Below are positions 36,668 through 44,627 of a stretch of 64,000 nt of DNA, piece by piece. How positions within the stretch are numbered: position 1 is the first letter of the stretch; each line of letters begins with the position of its first letter. The stretch covers positions 372,001 to 436,000 of the forward strand of contig CBDAQG010000002.1 in assembly GCA_965198995.1 (NCBI GenBank), written 5' to 3'. The notes under the pieces are model-generated. The model worked only from the letters and a program-made list of their open reading frames with translations. It was not told the origin of the DNA and made no database searches. Source of the stretch: CAXMMR01 sp965198995. Lineage in GTDB: Bacteria > Pseudomonadota > Alphaproteobacteria > Acetobacterales > Acetobacteraceae. The position numbers and the translations under genes are program-made.

Positions 36668-36772
36668 GAGAGCTTCTTTTTTCAAAAAAAGAAACAAAAA
36701 CTTGCGCCGGCGGTCGCGGCGAAGCGTGCAAAAGTTCTTTGGTTCTTTCTTTCAAGAAAGAACCGCTTGCCT
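36668..36772. repeat. Family A composite inverted repeat, copy 7
   Basis: Shorter T runs than other copies (TTCTTTTTTCAAAAAAAGAA on the left, GGTTCTTTCTTTCAAGAAAG on the right); the loop varies but arms remain paired. It lies between tandem minus-strand genes. Confidence 0.8.
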
Positions 36773-37490
36773 ACTCGTGCCGGAACGTCACCACCAGCAC
36801 GTCGCGAAACGCCGGCTGGTCGGGGTCGAGCGGCACGACGGCGGTGACGCCGTGGAAGACGCGGTGGTCGTCGACGAGGGCGGCGTCGAGCGGCTCGGTG
36901 AGGGTGAAGCGGCCGACTTCGTGGCGGGCGTTGTCGTGGATGGTGGTGACGCCGCTGGCGATGTTCTGCCGGCGGATCAGCAGCACCAGCACCCAGTCCA
37001 CGCCGTCGCGGTGCAAACCCTCCGGGGTGGGTTGGCCAAGCGTGCCGGCGGCGGTCTCGATGCGGAACTGGTGCAGCTCGACATGCCAGATCTTTGGGCG
37101 CTGGCTGGGTGGGGTCTGGCTGTCGAACAGCTCGTGGCAGGTGCGCAGGATGGCGGTGAGCGCCGGGTGGGCGGCGACGGCTGGCTCGACGGGCTCGAAC
37201 CAGCGGGCGATGCCGCCATTCAGCGCGTTGTAGTCGCGGCTCTGGTAGTGCGGCTGGTGCGGCTTGCGGCGCTCGCCGGCCGGGTCGGCGGCGAAGGCGG
37301 CGAAGCGGCGGCGGCGGTAGCGGCCGCCATCGGCCATGTAGGTGTCGAGGCCAAGGTCGTTCCAGCTGGCGGCGAAGCCCGCGAAGTCGGTGAGGCCGTT
37401 GGCTTGCAGGGCGGCGCGCATCTGCGGCGCGTGCACGAAGGCGTAGCCGTCGCGCGCGAGCGGGGCGCTGAATGGCGGGGCGAGGGTCAC
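36771..37490 (-). CDS. 2OG-Fe(II) dioxygenase-family protein
   Basis: 239 residues matching the 2OG-Fe dioxygenase family that includes bacterial amino-acid hydroxylases. The iron facial triad can be seen as HRDGVDW (HxD) and the distal His in DHRVFHGVTAVVPL, with an Arg-containing C-terminus FRDVLVVTFRHE suitable for 2-oxoglutarate. The middle contains YQSRDYNALNGGIARWFEP, typical of the family. The GTG start overlaps the stop codon of the MscS-type gene (GTGA), implying co-translation with a channel protein, an unusual pairing. The substrate is unknown. Confidence 0.85.
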   Translation of the reverse strand: MTLAPPFSAPLARDGYAFVHAPQMRAALQANGLTDFAGFAASWNDLGLDTYMADGGRYRRRRFAAFAADPAGERRKPHQPHYQSRDYNALNGGIARWFEPVEPAVAAHPALTAILRTCHELFDSQTPPSQRPKIWHVELHQFRIETAAGTLGQPTPEGLHRDGVDWVLVLLIRRQNIASGVTTIHDNARHEVGRFTLTEPLDAALVDDHRVFHGVTAVVPLDPDQPAFRDVLVVTFRHE

Positions 37491-39922
37491 TGCGTGTTGC
37501 CCAGGGCGGAGGGTGGCGGCGAGGCGATCAGCGTTTCCTCGGAGGGTGCGTCCTCGTTGGCGCCGCGGCGCGGCTGGGGCAGCGCGACCACGCGGCTCGG
37601 CGGCGGCGCAGGCGGCGGCAGGGTTTGCTGGACCGGCACGGCGAGGCGGATGCCGAGCTCGGCGAAGCTGCGGTGTAGGCGGCGGTTGAACTCGCGCTGC
37701 ACGCCCCAGCGGCCGCTATCGGTGCAGGCGATCTGACCGACGATGGTCACCCCTTGGCCCTCGACGCGGTCGACGCCCCAGAGCGCGAAGTCGCTCAGGA
37801 TCATTGCCGCGTAGGCGGGCTCGGCGCGCAGGTCGCGGGCGATCTCGACCAGGGCGTCGGCGGCCGCGTCGGCGTCCTGGTCGGCGGCGATGGTGACGCT
37901 GACGGCGGCGTTGCCGTGGCCGCGATTGCTGTTGGTGACGGTGCTGACCGAGCTGAACGGGATGATGTGCACCGAGCCGTCGCCGGCGCGCAGGCGGATG
38001 GTGCGGATGGACAGCGTCTCAACCACGCCGGACAAGCCGGCGAGGGTGACGGTGTCGCCGACCTGCATGGCGTTCTCGAGCAGCAGGAAGATGCCGGTGA
38101 TGAAGTCCTGCACCAGCTTTTGCGAGCCGAAGCCGATGGCGACGCCCAGGATGCCGGCGCCGGCCAGCAGCGGCGCGATGTTGACGCCGATCTCCGACAA
38201 AGCGGTGAGGCCGAAGATGACCAGCAGGGCGACGAACAGCGCGGTGCGGAGGATCGGCAACAGGGTGCGAATGCGGGCGAGGCGGACGAGGTGCCCGTCG
38301 CGGGCGAGGTGGGCCTGCTGACGGTCGAAGCCGACGTTGATCGCCTCCCAGGCGGCGACGGTGAGCAGGGCGGCGACCGCGATGGTGAAGCTGGCGGAAA
38401 CAATGTGGGCGCCGAGGTGGCTGCGCTGCAGCCAGCTCAGCGCGTGCAGCCCCCAGGCCTGCAGCAGGATGAGGACGGCGAGAACGGAGAGCAGGGCGCT
38501 GAGCCCGCGGCGCAGCAGGCCGTAGGTGTGGTTGGCGCGGCGCTCGATGCCGGGATAGCGGTCGGCGAGCTCGGGCGAGACGCGGAACAGCCGGTCGAGC
38601 AGGCCGAGGGCGACGACGCCGACGAGGCGGGCGGCGAGCAGCACCGCCGTGGTGATCAGGAACAGGCGCCAGATCTTGCTGTAGCCGTCGCGCACCTCGG
38701 CGGCCCAGACGACCCACAGCGCCATGATGTAGAAAATGGCGATGATATGCCACACCGCGGCGAGGCGGTTCTGCACCTGAACCAGCACGCCGGAGCGTCC
38801 GGCGCGGGCGTGGATGCGCTTGGCGACCGGGGCGCGGATCTGCAGCACGATCACCACCAGGGCCAGGTGGTCGACCAGGAAGATGAGCTTGAGCAGCGCC
38901 GCCTGGGCGGGCGGCGGCATGCCGTAGAGCAGGCAGATGGCGGCCAGGCCGATGCCGAAGGCGGCGACGGCGGCCAGGCGACGCACCCAGCGCACGGTGT
39001 AGGCGGCGGCATCGTCGGTCATCCGCACCAGGCGCAGCTGCGGCGCGTCCGGCGAGACGACGATGCGGGCGAGGGTGGTGGCGAGGCGGCAGATGACGTA
39101 GGCGTTGATGACGGCGAGCAGCATCAGCCGGGTGACCGGCTGGTCGGCGAACTCGGTGCCGCCGACGGCCAGCGCGGCGAAGACGCCGAGCGGGATCAGG
39201 TCGAGCACCAGGCGGAGCAGGACGAAGGGCAGGCGGGCGAGCCCGTGCCAGGCGCGGTCGAGCCGCAGATGGCCCTGATGGCGCTGCTCGGCGAGTTCGC
39301 CGCCGACATCCGGCTCGTCCTCGGCCGGGTCGTGGTGGTCGAGGGCGCCGCTTGGCGCACGGTCGGCGATCAGGCGGATGGGGCGCCGCAGCAGGCTTAT
39401 GCAGAGCGCCTCGGCGAGGCCGGCGACAAGCAGGACCAGCGCGACGTGCCAGGCGGCGGCGAGCAGCAGCGCGCCCCTGGCGGGATCGGCGGCGAGCCCC
39501 GCGGCCCAGCGCCAGGCGAGCGGGAAGTTGGCGAAGGTGCGGCCGAGCGCGTCGGCCTGCCGCGACAGGTTGCCGAGCCAGTTGGTGAGCTGCAGCAGCA
39601 GCTCGGCGCCGAGGCTGTCCGGGGCGAGCGGCAAGGTGGGTTTGGGCGCGGCGACGGGCGCGGTCTTGGCCAGGGTTTGCAGCGTCTGGGTGAGGGCGGC
39701 GCGCTTGTGCGGGTCGCTCACCGTGTCGAGGAGTTGCTTGGCCTGGGTGGCGGTGGCGGCGGGCACGCTCGCCGGAGCGGGGGCGGGCAGGCCCTGGGCG
39801 CGCGAGGGGCTGGCGGCGAGTGCAGCGACGAGGCAGGCGATCGCCAGCAGGCGAGACCGGAACGGATGGGCAGGGCGGCGCGGGCGGGAGGTGGCTGGCA
39901 TGCGGTGGTGGTCCGCGCTCAT
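37487..39922 (-). CDS. Large MscS-family mechanosensitive channel (YbiO-like)
   Basis: About 811 residues. A signal peptide (LLAIACLVAALAASPSRAQG) leads to a periplasmic helical region, then about ten membrane helices; the last carries the MscS pore signature AGAGILGVAIGFGSQKLVQDFITGIF followed by the cytoplasmic beta domain (VGDTVTLAGLSGVVETLSIRT) and a Pro-rich tail. Size and layout match YbiO/MscM-like channels that open on hypo-osmotic shock. Two starts are possible, 39922 (MSADHHR) and 39901 (MPATSRP); neither has a strong ribosome-binding site. The stop overlaps the dioxygenase start. Confidence 0.9.
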   Translation of the reverse strand: MSADHHRMPATSRPRRPAHPFRSRLLAIACLVAALAASPSRAQGLPAPAPASVPAATATQAKQLLDTVSDPHKRAALTQTLQTLAKTAPVAAPKPTLPLAPDSLGAELLLQLTNWLGNLSRQADALGRTFANFPLAWRWAAGLAADPARGALLLAAAWHVALVLLVAGLAEALCISLLRRPIRLIADRAPSGALDHHDPAEDEPDVGGELAEQRHQGHLRLDRAWHGLARLPFVLLRLVLDLIPLGVFAALAVGGTEFADQPVTRLMLLAVINAYVICRLATTLARIVVSPDAPQLRLVRMTDDAAAYTVRWVRRLAAVAAFGIGLAAICLLYGMPPPAQAALLKLIFLVDHLALVVIVLQIRAPVAKRIHARAGRSGVLVQVQNRLAAVWHIIAIFYIMALWVVWAAEVRDGYSKIWRLFLITTAVLLAARLVGVVALGLLDRLFRVSPELADRYPGIERRANHTYGLLRRGLSALLSVLAVLILLQAWGLHALSWLQRSHLGAHIVSASFTIAVAALLTVAAWEAINVGFDRQQAHLARDGHLVRLARIRTLLPILRTALFVALLVIFGLTALSEIGVNIAPLLAGAGILGVAIGFGSQKLVQDFITGIFLLLENAMQVGDTVTLAGLSGVVETLSIRTIRLRAGDGSVHIIPFSSVSTVTNSNRGHGNAAVSVTIAADQDADAAADALVEIARDLRAEPAYAAMILSDFALWGVDRVEGQGVTIVGQIACTDSGRWGVQREFNRRLHRSFAELGIRLAVPVQQTLPPPAPPPSRVVALPQPRRGANEDAPSEETLIASPPPSALGNTQ

Positions 39923-39979
39923 CCAAAAAGAGTCAACGGCGGCGCTTTGCGCGGCGCGCGGCGGGCTTATCTCTTGGCG

Positions 39980-40168
39980 ATGGTCACCCTGGTCGGCATC
40001 CTGCTCGTCATCTCCATGCTCGGCGTCGTCGGCGTGCTGTTCGCCGGCATGCTGGGGCTGGCGCGGGGGCCCTCCGACCCGCAACGATCGAATGCGCTGA
40101 TGCGGTGGCGCGTCATCCTGCAGGGCGTGTCGCTGGCGTTGTTCGCGCTGTTGCTTGCGATACGGTGA
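39980..40168 (+). CDS. HIG1-domain twin-transmembrane protein (62 aa)
   Basis: A 62-residue protein with two membrane helices joined by a short polar turn: TLVGILLVISMLGVVGVLFAGMLGLARG and WRVILQGVSLALFALLLA. The NALMRWRVILQG segment is the hallmark of the hypoxia-induced-gene (HIG1)-type proteins found in alphaproteobacteria. Related mitochondrial proteins modulate respiratory supercomplexes. It lies just upstream of etfBA, a recurrent neighbourhood in alphaproteobacteria, here separated from them by family B copy 8. Divergent from the MscS gene. Confidence 0.85.
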   Translation: MVTLVGILLVISMLGVVGVLFAGMLGLARGPSDPQRSNALMRWRVILQGVSLALFALLLAIR

Positions 40169-40170
40169 GG

Positions 40171-40322
40171 AAGAAGCAAGGTCCATTAAAGGCGGAGCCT
40201 TCAAAATCCATCCCTTTTCGCGTCGCGGTTTCGCCGGGTAGGCCTGGTGGGAGGACGCTAAGTGGTGGATTTTAAAGGCTCCGCCTTTAACGGCATCAAA
40301 GGGCAGAGCGCTTTGCCGTCCC
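40171..40322. repeat. Family B composite repeat, copy 8 (two left-type hairpins facing each other)
   Basis: AAAGGCGGAGCCTTCAAAATCC on the left and its inverse GGATTTTAAAGGCTCCGCCTTT on the right, followed by CAAAGGGCAGAGCGCTTTG. It lies between the HIG1 gene and etfB. Confidence 0.8.
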
Positions 40323-40385
40323 GCCTCGTTTGACTTCGCTCGAAGGCGCTCGGTAGATGGACTTCAGGCATAGAGATTGCGTCCC

Positions 40386-41135
40386 ATGAAGCTGCTGGTC
40401 CCCGTCAAGCGGGTCGTCGACTACAACGTCAAGGTGCGGGTGAAGTCGGACGGCTCGGGCGTCGAGCTTGCCGGTGTCAAGATGGCGATGAACCCGTTCG
40501 ACGAGATCGCCGTCGAGGAGGCGGTGCGGCTGCGCGAGAAGGGTGTGGCGAGCGAGATCATCGTCGTCTCGCTCGGCGTGGCGCAGTGCGCTGAGACGCT
40601 GCGCACGGCGCTGGCGATGGGGGCGGATCGGGGGATCCTGGTCGAGACCGATGTCGGGCTGGAGCCGCTCGCGGTCGCCAAGTTGCTGGCGGCGATCGTG
40701 CGCCGTGAGGGCCCGGAGCTGGTGGTGATGGGCAAGCAGGCGATCGACGACGACATGAATGCGACCGGGCAGATGCTGGCCGCATTGCTGGACTGGCCAC
40801 AGGGGACCTTCGCCTCCAAGCTCGACATCGCGGACGGCACGGCGACGGTGACGCGCGAGGTCGATGGCGGGCTGGAGACTGTCGCGCTGAGCCTGCCGGC
40901 GGTGGTGACAGCCGATTTACGGCTGAACGAGCCGCGCTATGCGTCGCTGCCGAACATCATGAAGGCGCGCAAGAAGCCGATCGAGACGCTCAAGCCGGCC
41001 GATCTCGGTGTTGACCCGGCGCCGCGGCTGACCACGTTGAAGGTGGCCGAGCCGGCGACCCGCAAGGCGGGGCAGAAGGTCGGCTCGGTGGCCGAGCTGG
41101 TGGCCAAATTGCGCAACGAAGCCAAGGTAATCTGA
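40386..41135 (+). CDS. etfB: Electron transfer flavoprotein subunit beta
   Basis: 249 residues. With EtfA it carries electrons from acyl-CoA and other dehydrogenases to ETF-ubiquinone oxidoreductase. Signatures: MKLLVPVKRVVDYNVKVRVK, MNPFDEIAVEEAVRLREKG, and the family motif VTADLRLNEPRYASLPNIMKARKKPIE. AMP binds in this subunit. The ATG at 40386 gives the canonical N-terminus. etfA follows after five bases, so they form an operon; the partner oxidoreductase gene lies at 52947. Confidence 0.97.
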   Translation: MKLLVPVKRVVDYNVKVRVKSDGSGVELAGVKMAMNPFDEIAVEEAVRLREKGVASEIIVVSLGVAQCAETLRTALAMGADRGILVETDVGLEPLAVAKLLAAIVRREGPELVVMGKQAIDDDMNATGQMLAALLDWPQGTFASKLDIADGTATVTREVDGGLETVALSLPAVVTADLRLNEPRYASLPNIMKARKKPIETLKPADLGVDPAPRLTTLKVAEPATRKAGQKVGSVAELVAKLRNEAKVI

Positions 41136-41140
41136 CCGCC

Positions 41141-42082
41141 ATGACCTGCCTCGTCCTGCTCGACCATGAGAAAGGCCTGATCAAGCAGCCATCGCGCAGC
41201 GCGGTGACGGCGGCCGGGCAGCTTGGCGAGGTGCACGCGCTGGTTGCCGGCGGCAGCGACGTCGAGGCGGTGGCGGCCGAGGCGGCGAAGATCGTCGGCG
41301 TCGCCCGCGTGCTCACGGTGTCGGGTGAGGCATATGCGCATGCGATGCCGGAGGCGCTTGCGAGCCTGCTGCAGTCGCTGGCGCCGCAGTACAGCCACCT
41401 GCTGGCGGCCTCGACGGCGGTCGGCAAGAACGTGATGCCGCGGCTGGCGGCGCTGCTCGATGTGCAGCCGATCAGTGACATTGCCGGCGTGGTGGACGCC
41501 AACACCTTCGTGCGGCCGATCTATGCCGGCAATGCGCTGGCGACGGTGCGCTCCTCGGACGGCATCAAGGTGATTACGGTGCGGGCGGCGAGCTTCGACC
41601 CGGCGCCGGCGGAGGGCGGGTCGGCCGGCATCGAGGCGATCGAGGCGGCGGGCGAGGCGGGCCGGTCGCGCTTTGTTTCGGCGGAGCTGTCGAAGTCCGA
41701 GCGGCCGGAGCTGACGGCGGCGCGGGTTGTGGTCTCGGGCGGGCGCGGCATGGGCAACGGCGACAACTTCTCGCTGATCGAGCCGGTGGCCGACCTGCTG
41801 GGCGCGGCGGTAGGCGCCTCACGCGCGGCCGTGGATGCCGGCTACGTGCCGAATGATTACCAGGTCGGGCAGACCGGCAAGATCGTCGCGCCCGAGCTCT
41901 ACATCGCCATCGGCATCTCCGGCGCGATCCAGCATCTGGCCGGGATGAAGGACAGCAAGATCATCGTCGCCATCAACAAGGACCAGGAGGCGCCGATCTT
42001 TCAAGTGGCCGATTACGGCCTGGTCGCCGACCTCTTCACCGCGCTGCCAGAGATCAAAGCGGAGCTGGAAAAGGCCGGCTGA
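41141..42082 (+). CDS. etfA: Electron transfer flavoprotein subunit alpha
   Basis: 313 residues. The FAD-binding C-terminal domain has VVSGGRGMGNGDNF, GAAVGASRAAVDAGYVPNDYQVGQTGKIVAPELYIAIGISGAIQH and INKDQEAPIFQVADYGLVADL, all diagnostic. The N-terminal domain packs on EtfB. Immediately downstream of etfB and followed by a partial family B repeat. Complete and apparently functional. Confidence 0.97.
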   Translation: MTCLVLLDHEKGLIKQPSRSAVTAAGQLGEVHALVAGGSDVEAVAAEAAKIVGVARVLTVSGEAYAHAMPEALASLLQSLAPQYSHLLAASTAVGKNVMPRLAALLDVQPISDIAGVVDANTFVRPIYAGNALATVRSSDGIKVITVRAASFDPAPAEGGSAGIEAIEAAGEAGRSRFVSAELSKSERPELTAARVVVSGGRGMGNGDNFSLIEPVADLLGAAVGASRAAVDAGYVPNDYQVGQTGKIVAPELYIAIGISGAIQHLAGMKDSKIIVAINKDQEAPIFQVADYGLVADLFTALPEIKAELEKAG

Positions 42083-42085
42083 CGG

Positions 42086-42140
42086 ATGCCGGTCCAGGGG
42101 CGCCGCCCCTGGCGGGTCCAGGGCAGAGCCCTGGCCTTCC
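42086..42140. repeat. Family B repeat, two-hairpin form (copy 9)
   Basis: CCAGGGGCGCCGCCCCTGG directly followed by CCAGGGCAGAGCCCTGG and CCTTCC. It lies between etfA and the transglutaminase-like gene. Confidence 0.8.
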
Positions 42141-42208
42141 TTTTCGTGTTCGGCTAAGCGGCACGTTCCTTGCTGCGCGTGGCGCAGCGCAGGATTGGAG
42201 CCGCCATC

Positions 42209-43090
42209 GTGCACATCCGTATCGGCTACAAGCTGACCTACAACCACCCGGCGCCGACGCCGATGCTGCTGATGGCGACCGTGCACCATACCCGCATCGC
42301 CGACATCATTACGCCCGACGTGTTCCACGCCACGCCCAGCGTGCCGGTCACGCCGTATTACGACGCCTTCGGCAATTGGTGCACCCGGCTGGTCGCACCT
42401 GTGGGCCAGATCCAGATCACCACCGACGCGCTGATCCGCGACAGCGGCGAGCCGGACCCGGTCGACTGGGACGCTGAGCAGCACGAGGTGCAGGACCTGC
42501 CCTCGGAGACGATCATCTACCTGCTGGGCAGCCGCTATTGCGAGACGGACAAGCTGTCGAACGTGGCGTGGGACCTGTTCGGCAACACGCCGAAGGGCTG
42601 GCCGCGGGTGCAGGCGATCGTCGACTTCGTGCATAACCACGTGACGTTCGGCTACCATTTCGCGCGCTCGACGAAGTCCGCCTGGGACGTGTTAGAGGAG
42701 AAGCAGGGTGTGTGCCGGGACTTTGCGCACCTGGCAGTGACGCTGTGCCGCTGCATGAACATCCCGGCGCGCTACACGACCGGCTATCTGGGCGACATCG
42801 GGGTGCCGGTGAGCGCCTCGCCGATGGATTTCTCGGGCTGGTTCGAGGCGTATCTGGGTGGGCGGTGGCACAGCTTCGACGCGCGGCATAACCAGGCGCG
42901 GATCGGGCGGATCCCGATCGCCTACGGGCGGGACGCGACGGACGTCGCGATCAGCATCTCCTTTGGGCGGAGCGACCTGGTCGGCTTCGAGGTGACGACC
43001 TACGAGGTGCCGGAGGGGCTGACGCTGGAGCAGGCGCAGGAGCGCGAGATGGCGCGGATCCAGGCGGTGGCGACCAACGCCGCCGACTGA
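42209..43090 (+). CDS. Transglutaminase-like cysteine protease-fold protein
   Basis: 293 residues. The N-terminal beta domain (HIRIGYKLTYNHPAPTPMLLM, FGNWCTRLVAP) precedes a transglutaminase core with catalytic Cys169 in KQGVCRDFAHLAV and the conserved FDARHN segment near 223-228. Such proteins are predicted proteases or amidases in the cytoplasm; no signal peptide is present. GTG 42209 is chosen because GGAG lies about eight bases upstream and the N-terminus fits the family from VHIRIGY. Substrate unknown; no functional link to the DDAH-type gene downstream is proven. Confidence 0.85.
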   Translation: MHIRIGYKLTYNHPAPTPMLLMATVHHTRIADIITPDVFHATPSVPVTPYYDAFGNWCTRLVAPVGQIQITTDALIRDSGEPDPVDWDAEQHEVQDLPSETIIYLLGSRYCETDKLSNVAWDLFGNTPKGWPRVQAIVDFVHNHVTFGYHFARSTKSAWDVLEEKQGVCRDFAHLAVTLCRCMNIPARYTTGYLGDIGVPVSASPMDFSGWFEAYLGGRWHSFDARHNQARIGRIPIAYGRDATDVAISISFGRSDLVGFEVTTYEVPEGLTLEQAQEREMARIQAVATNAAD

Positions 43091-43129
43091 GCGTGGCCCA
43101 AAGGCCTGTCATGAGGATGTCGCCCAGGC

Positions 43130-44023
43130 ATGAGCTCGACGATCGCTGAGACCACGCAGCCCGGCCGGGCTGCGGACACGACCCCATCGCCGCTGATCCT
43201 GATGACGGATCCGGAGCATTTCCAGGTTTCCTACGCGATCAATCCGTGGATGCGGCCGGGGGTGTGGGCCGAGGACGCGGCGGGGCATCGGCGCGGAGCG
43301 CGGGCGGCCTTCGAGGCGCTGCGCGGGGCGCTCGGCGCGGCGGGGGCGCGGGTGGAGACGATGCCGGGCAGTCCGGGGCTGCCGGACATGGTGTTCCCGG
43401 CCAACGCCGCGGTGGTGCTCGGGCGGCGGGCGGTGATGGCGCGGTTTCGCCATCCGGAGCGGCAGGGTGAGGAGGCGCCGTTCCGGGCGGCGTTCGAGGC
43501 GTTGGTCGAGCGCGGGCTGCTGGATGAGGTCGTGGTGCTGCCGGAGGGCTGCCTGCAGGAGGGCGCGGGCGACTGCCTGTGGGATGCGGGGCGGCGGCTG
43601 TTCTGGGTTGGGCATGGGCCGCGCTCGACCTTGGCCGGCGGGCAGGCCGTGGGGGCGGCGTTCGGCCGCGAGGTGGTGCCGCTGGAGCTGGTGTCGGAGC
43701 GGTTCTACCACCTGGACACCTGTTTCTGCCCGCTCTCCGGTGGTGAGGTGCTGTTCTACCCGCCGGCGTTCTCGGAGGCGTCGCTGGCGCGGCTGCGGCG
43801 GGTGGTGCCGGATGGGCTGCTGATCGAGGCGAGCGAGGAGGATGCGGGGCGGTTCTGCGTCAATGCCGTCTGCCTTGGCCAGACGGTGGTGATGGCCTCG
43901 GCAGCGCCCACGCTCCGGCGGCGGCTGGCGGAGCGGGGCTACACGCTGCGCGAGGTGGACCTCGCGCCGTTTATCCTCTCGGGCGGTGGGGCGTTTTGCA
44001 TGACGTTGCGGCTGGAGCAGTAA
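43130..44023 (+). CDS. DDAH/amidinotransferase-family hydrolase
   Basis: 297 residues of the guanidino-group-modifying fold (pentein). Visible landmarks: INPWMRPGVWAED near the N-terminus, LPDMVFPANAAVV, the His-containing YHLDTCFCPL and the catalytic Cys near the C-terminus in SGGGAFCMTL. Related enzymes hydrolyse dimethylarginine or free arginine-like substrates to citrulline. Which guanidino compound is used cannot be told from sequence. The gene follows the transglutaminase-like gene by 39 bases and ends at family A copy 8. Confidence 0.85.
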   Translation: MSSTIAETTQPGRAADTTPSPLILMTDPEHFQVSYAINPWMRPGVWAEDAAGHRRGARAAFEALRGALGAAGARVETMPGSPGLPDMVFPANAAVVLGRRAVMARFRHPERQGEEAPFRAAFEALVERGLLDEVVVLPEGCLQEGAGDCLWDAGRRLFWVGHGPRSTLAGGQAVGAAFGREVVPLELVSERFYHLDTCFCPLSGGEVLFYPPAFSEASLARLRRVVPDGLLIEASEEDAGRFCVNAVCLGQTVVMASAAPTLRRRLAERGYTLREVDLAPFILSGGGAFCMTLRLEQ

Positions 44024-44144
44024 GGAAGAGGTTCTTTTTTGAAAAAAAGAACCAAAAAACTTTTGCTCGTCAGTTTGAGCGGGACGTGAGTTCTCATGAG
44101 TGAAAGTTTTTTGCTTCTTTTTTTCAAAAAAGATGCACTGCCTT
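44024..44144. repeat. Family A composite inverted repeat, copy 8
   Basis: The left hairpin uses GGTTC/GAACC; on the right GCTTC faces GATGC, one mismatch. The core is about 45 bases with an inner GAGTTCTCATGAGTG dyad. It lies between convergent genes. Confidence 0.85.
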
Positions 44145-44355
44145 ACGGGCCCAAGCCGATCGTCCAAAGCAGCAGGGCGAACAGGTTTGGCGGGGCGTGG
44201 TGGTGGTGGGTGATGTAGCTGCCGTGTTCGTACCACAGAAATACAGCAAGAGTGAGCAGGAAGCCGAGCGAGCATCCCCAGACCGTCAGCACGACGCGCC
44301 ACTCGCCCTGCTCGTGCTCGGCATCCGGGTCGAGCTCGGGGGAAAACGGCATCAT
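44143..44355 (-). CDS. Small single-pass membrane protein (70 aa)
   Basis: A 70-residue protein with an acidic N-terminus (PELDPDAEHEQGEW), a membrane helix (VVLTVWGCSLGFLLTLAVFLWY), a His-rich turn (HGSYITHHHHAPP) and a second hydrophobic end (LFALLLWTIGLG). The His cluster could bind metal. No family recognised. Its ATGATG start overlaps the stop of the 50-residue gene just upstream, suggesting a two-gene operon. Confidence 0.65.
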   Translation of the reverse strand: MMPFSPELDPDAEHEQGEWRVVLTVWGCSLGFLLTLAVFLWYEHGSYITHHHHAPPNLFALLLWTIGLGP

Positions 44356-44504
44356 GGGCGGTCGTCGTCCGCCAACGGGGTGTCGCCTGGGGCCTCGGGG
44401 CCGCCGCGGACTTCGCTCTCGGGGCCGACCTTGTGCAGGTGCTCGCTGGGCGGGACTGGCTTCACGCCCTCGCCGGCAGGCTGGTCGATCTTCAGGTCGT
44501 CCAT
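44352..44504 (-). CDS. Very small hydrophilic protein (50 aa)
   Basis: A 50-codon frame starting MDDLKIDQPAGEGVKPVPPS and ending LADDDRP. It is acidic, Pro/Gly-rich and probably disordered. Support comes from the strong G/C bias at third positions (about 90 percent of codons) and the four-base ATGA overlap with the membrane-protein gene downstream. A clear ribosome-binding site is lacking (AGG only four bases away). Function unknown. Confidence 0.5.
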   Translation of the reverse strand: MDDLKIDQPAGEGVKPVPPSEHLHKVGPESEVRGGPEAPGDTPLADDDRP

Positions 44505-44567
44505 TGCCTACCAATCTTTTCAATGAGTTAGAGGAAAGTTTCCCATAGGCAAGATTTGCTTGTCTTG

Positions 44568-44627
44568 CGGATGGATTTTAAAGGCTCCGCCTCTAACGGG
44601 GTCAAGGGGCAGCGCCCCTTGCCTGGC
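44568..44627. repeat. Family B repeat, two-hairpin form (copy 10)
   Basis: GGATTTTAAAGGCTCCGCCT block, then CAAGGGGCAGCGCCCCTTG and CCTGGCC. It lies between tandem minus-strand genes. Confidence 0.78.

Noticed and set aside
37754..40168. Long plus-strand open frame opposite the MscS gene
   Set aside because: Low-complexity shadow of the MscS coding region; only its final 62 codons (39980-40168) are a real HIG1-type gene.
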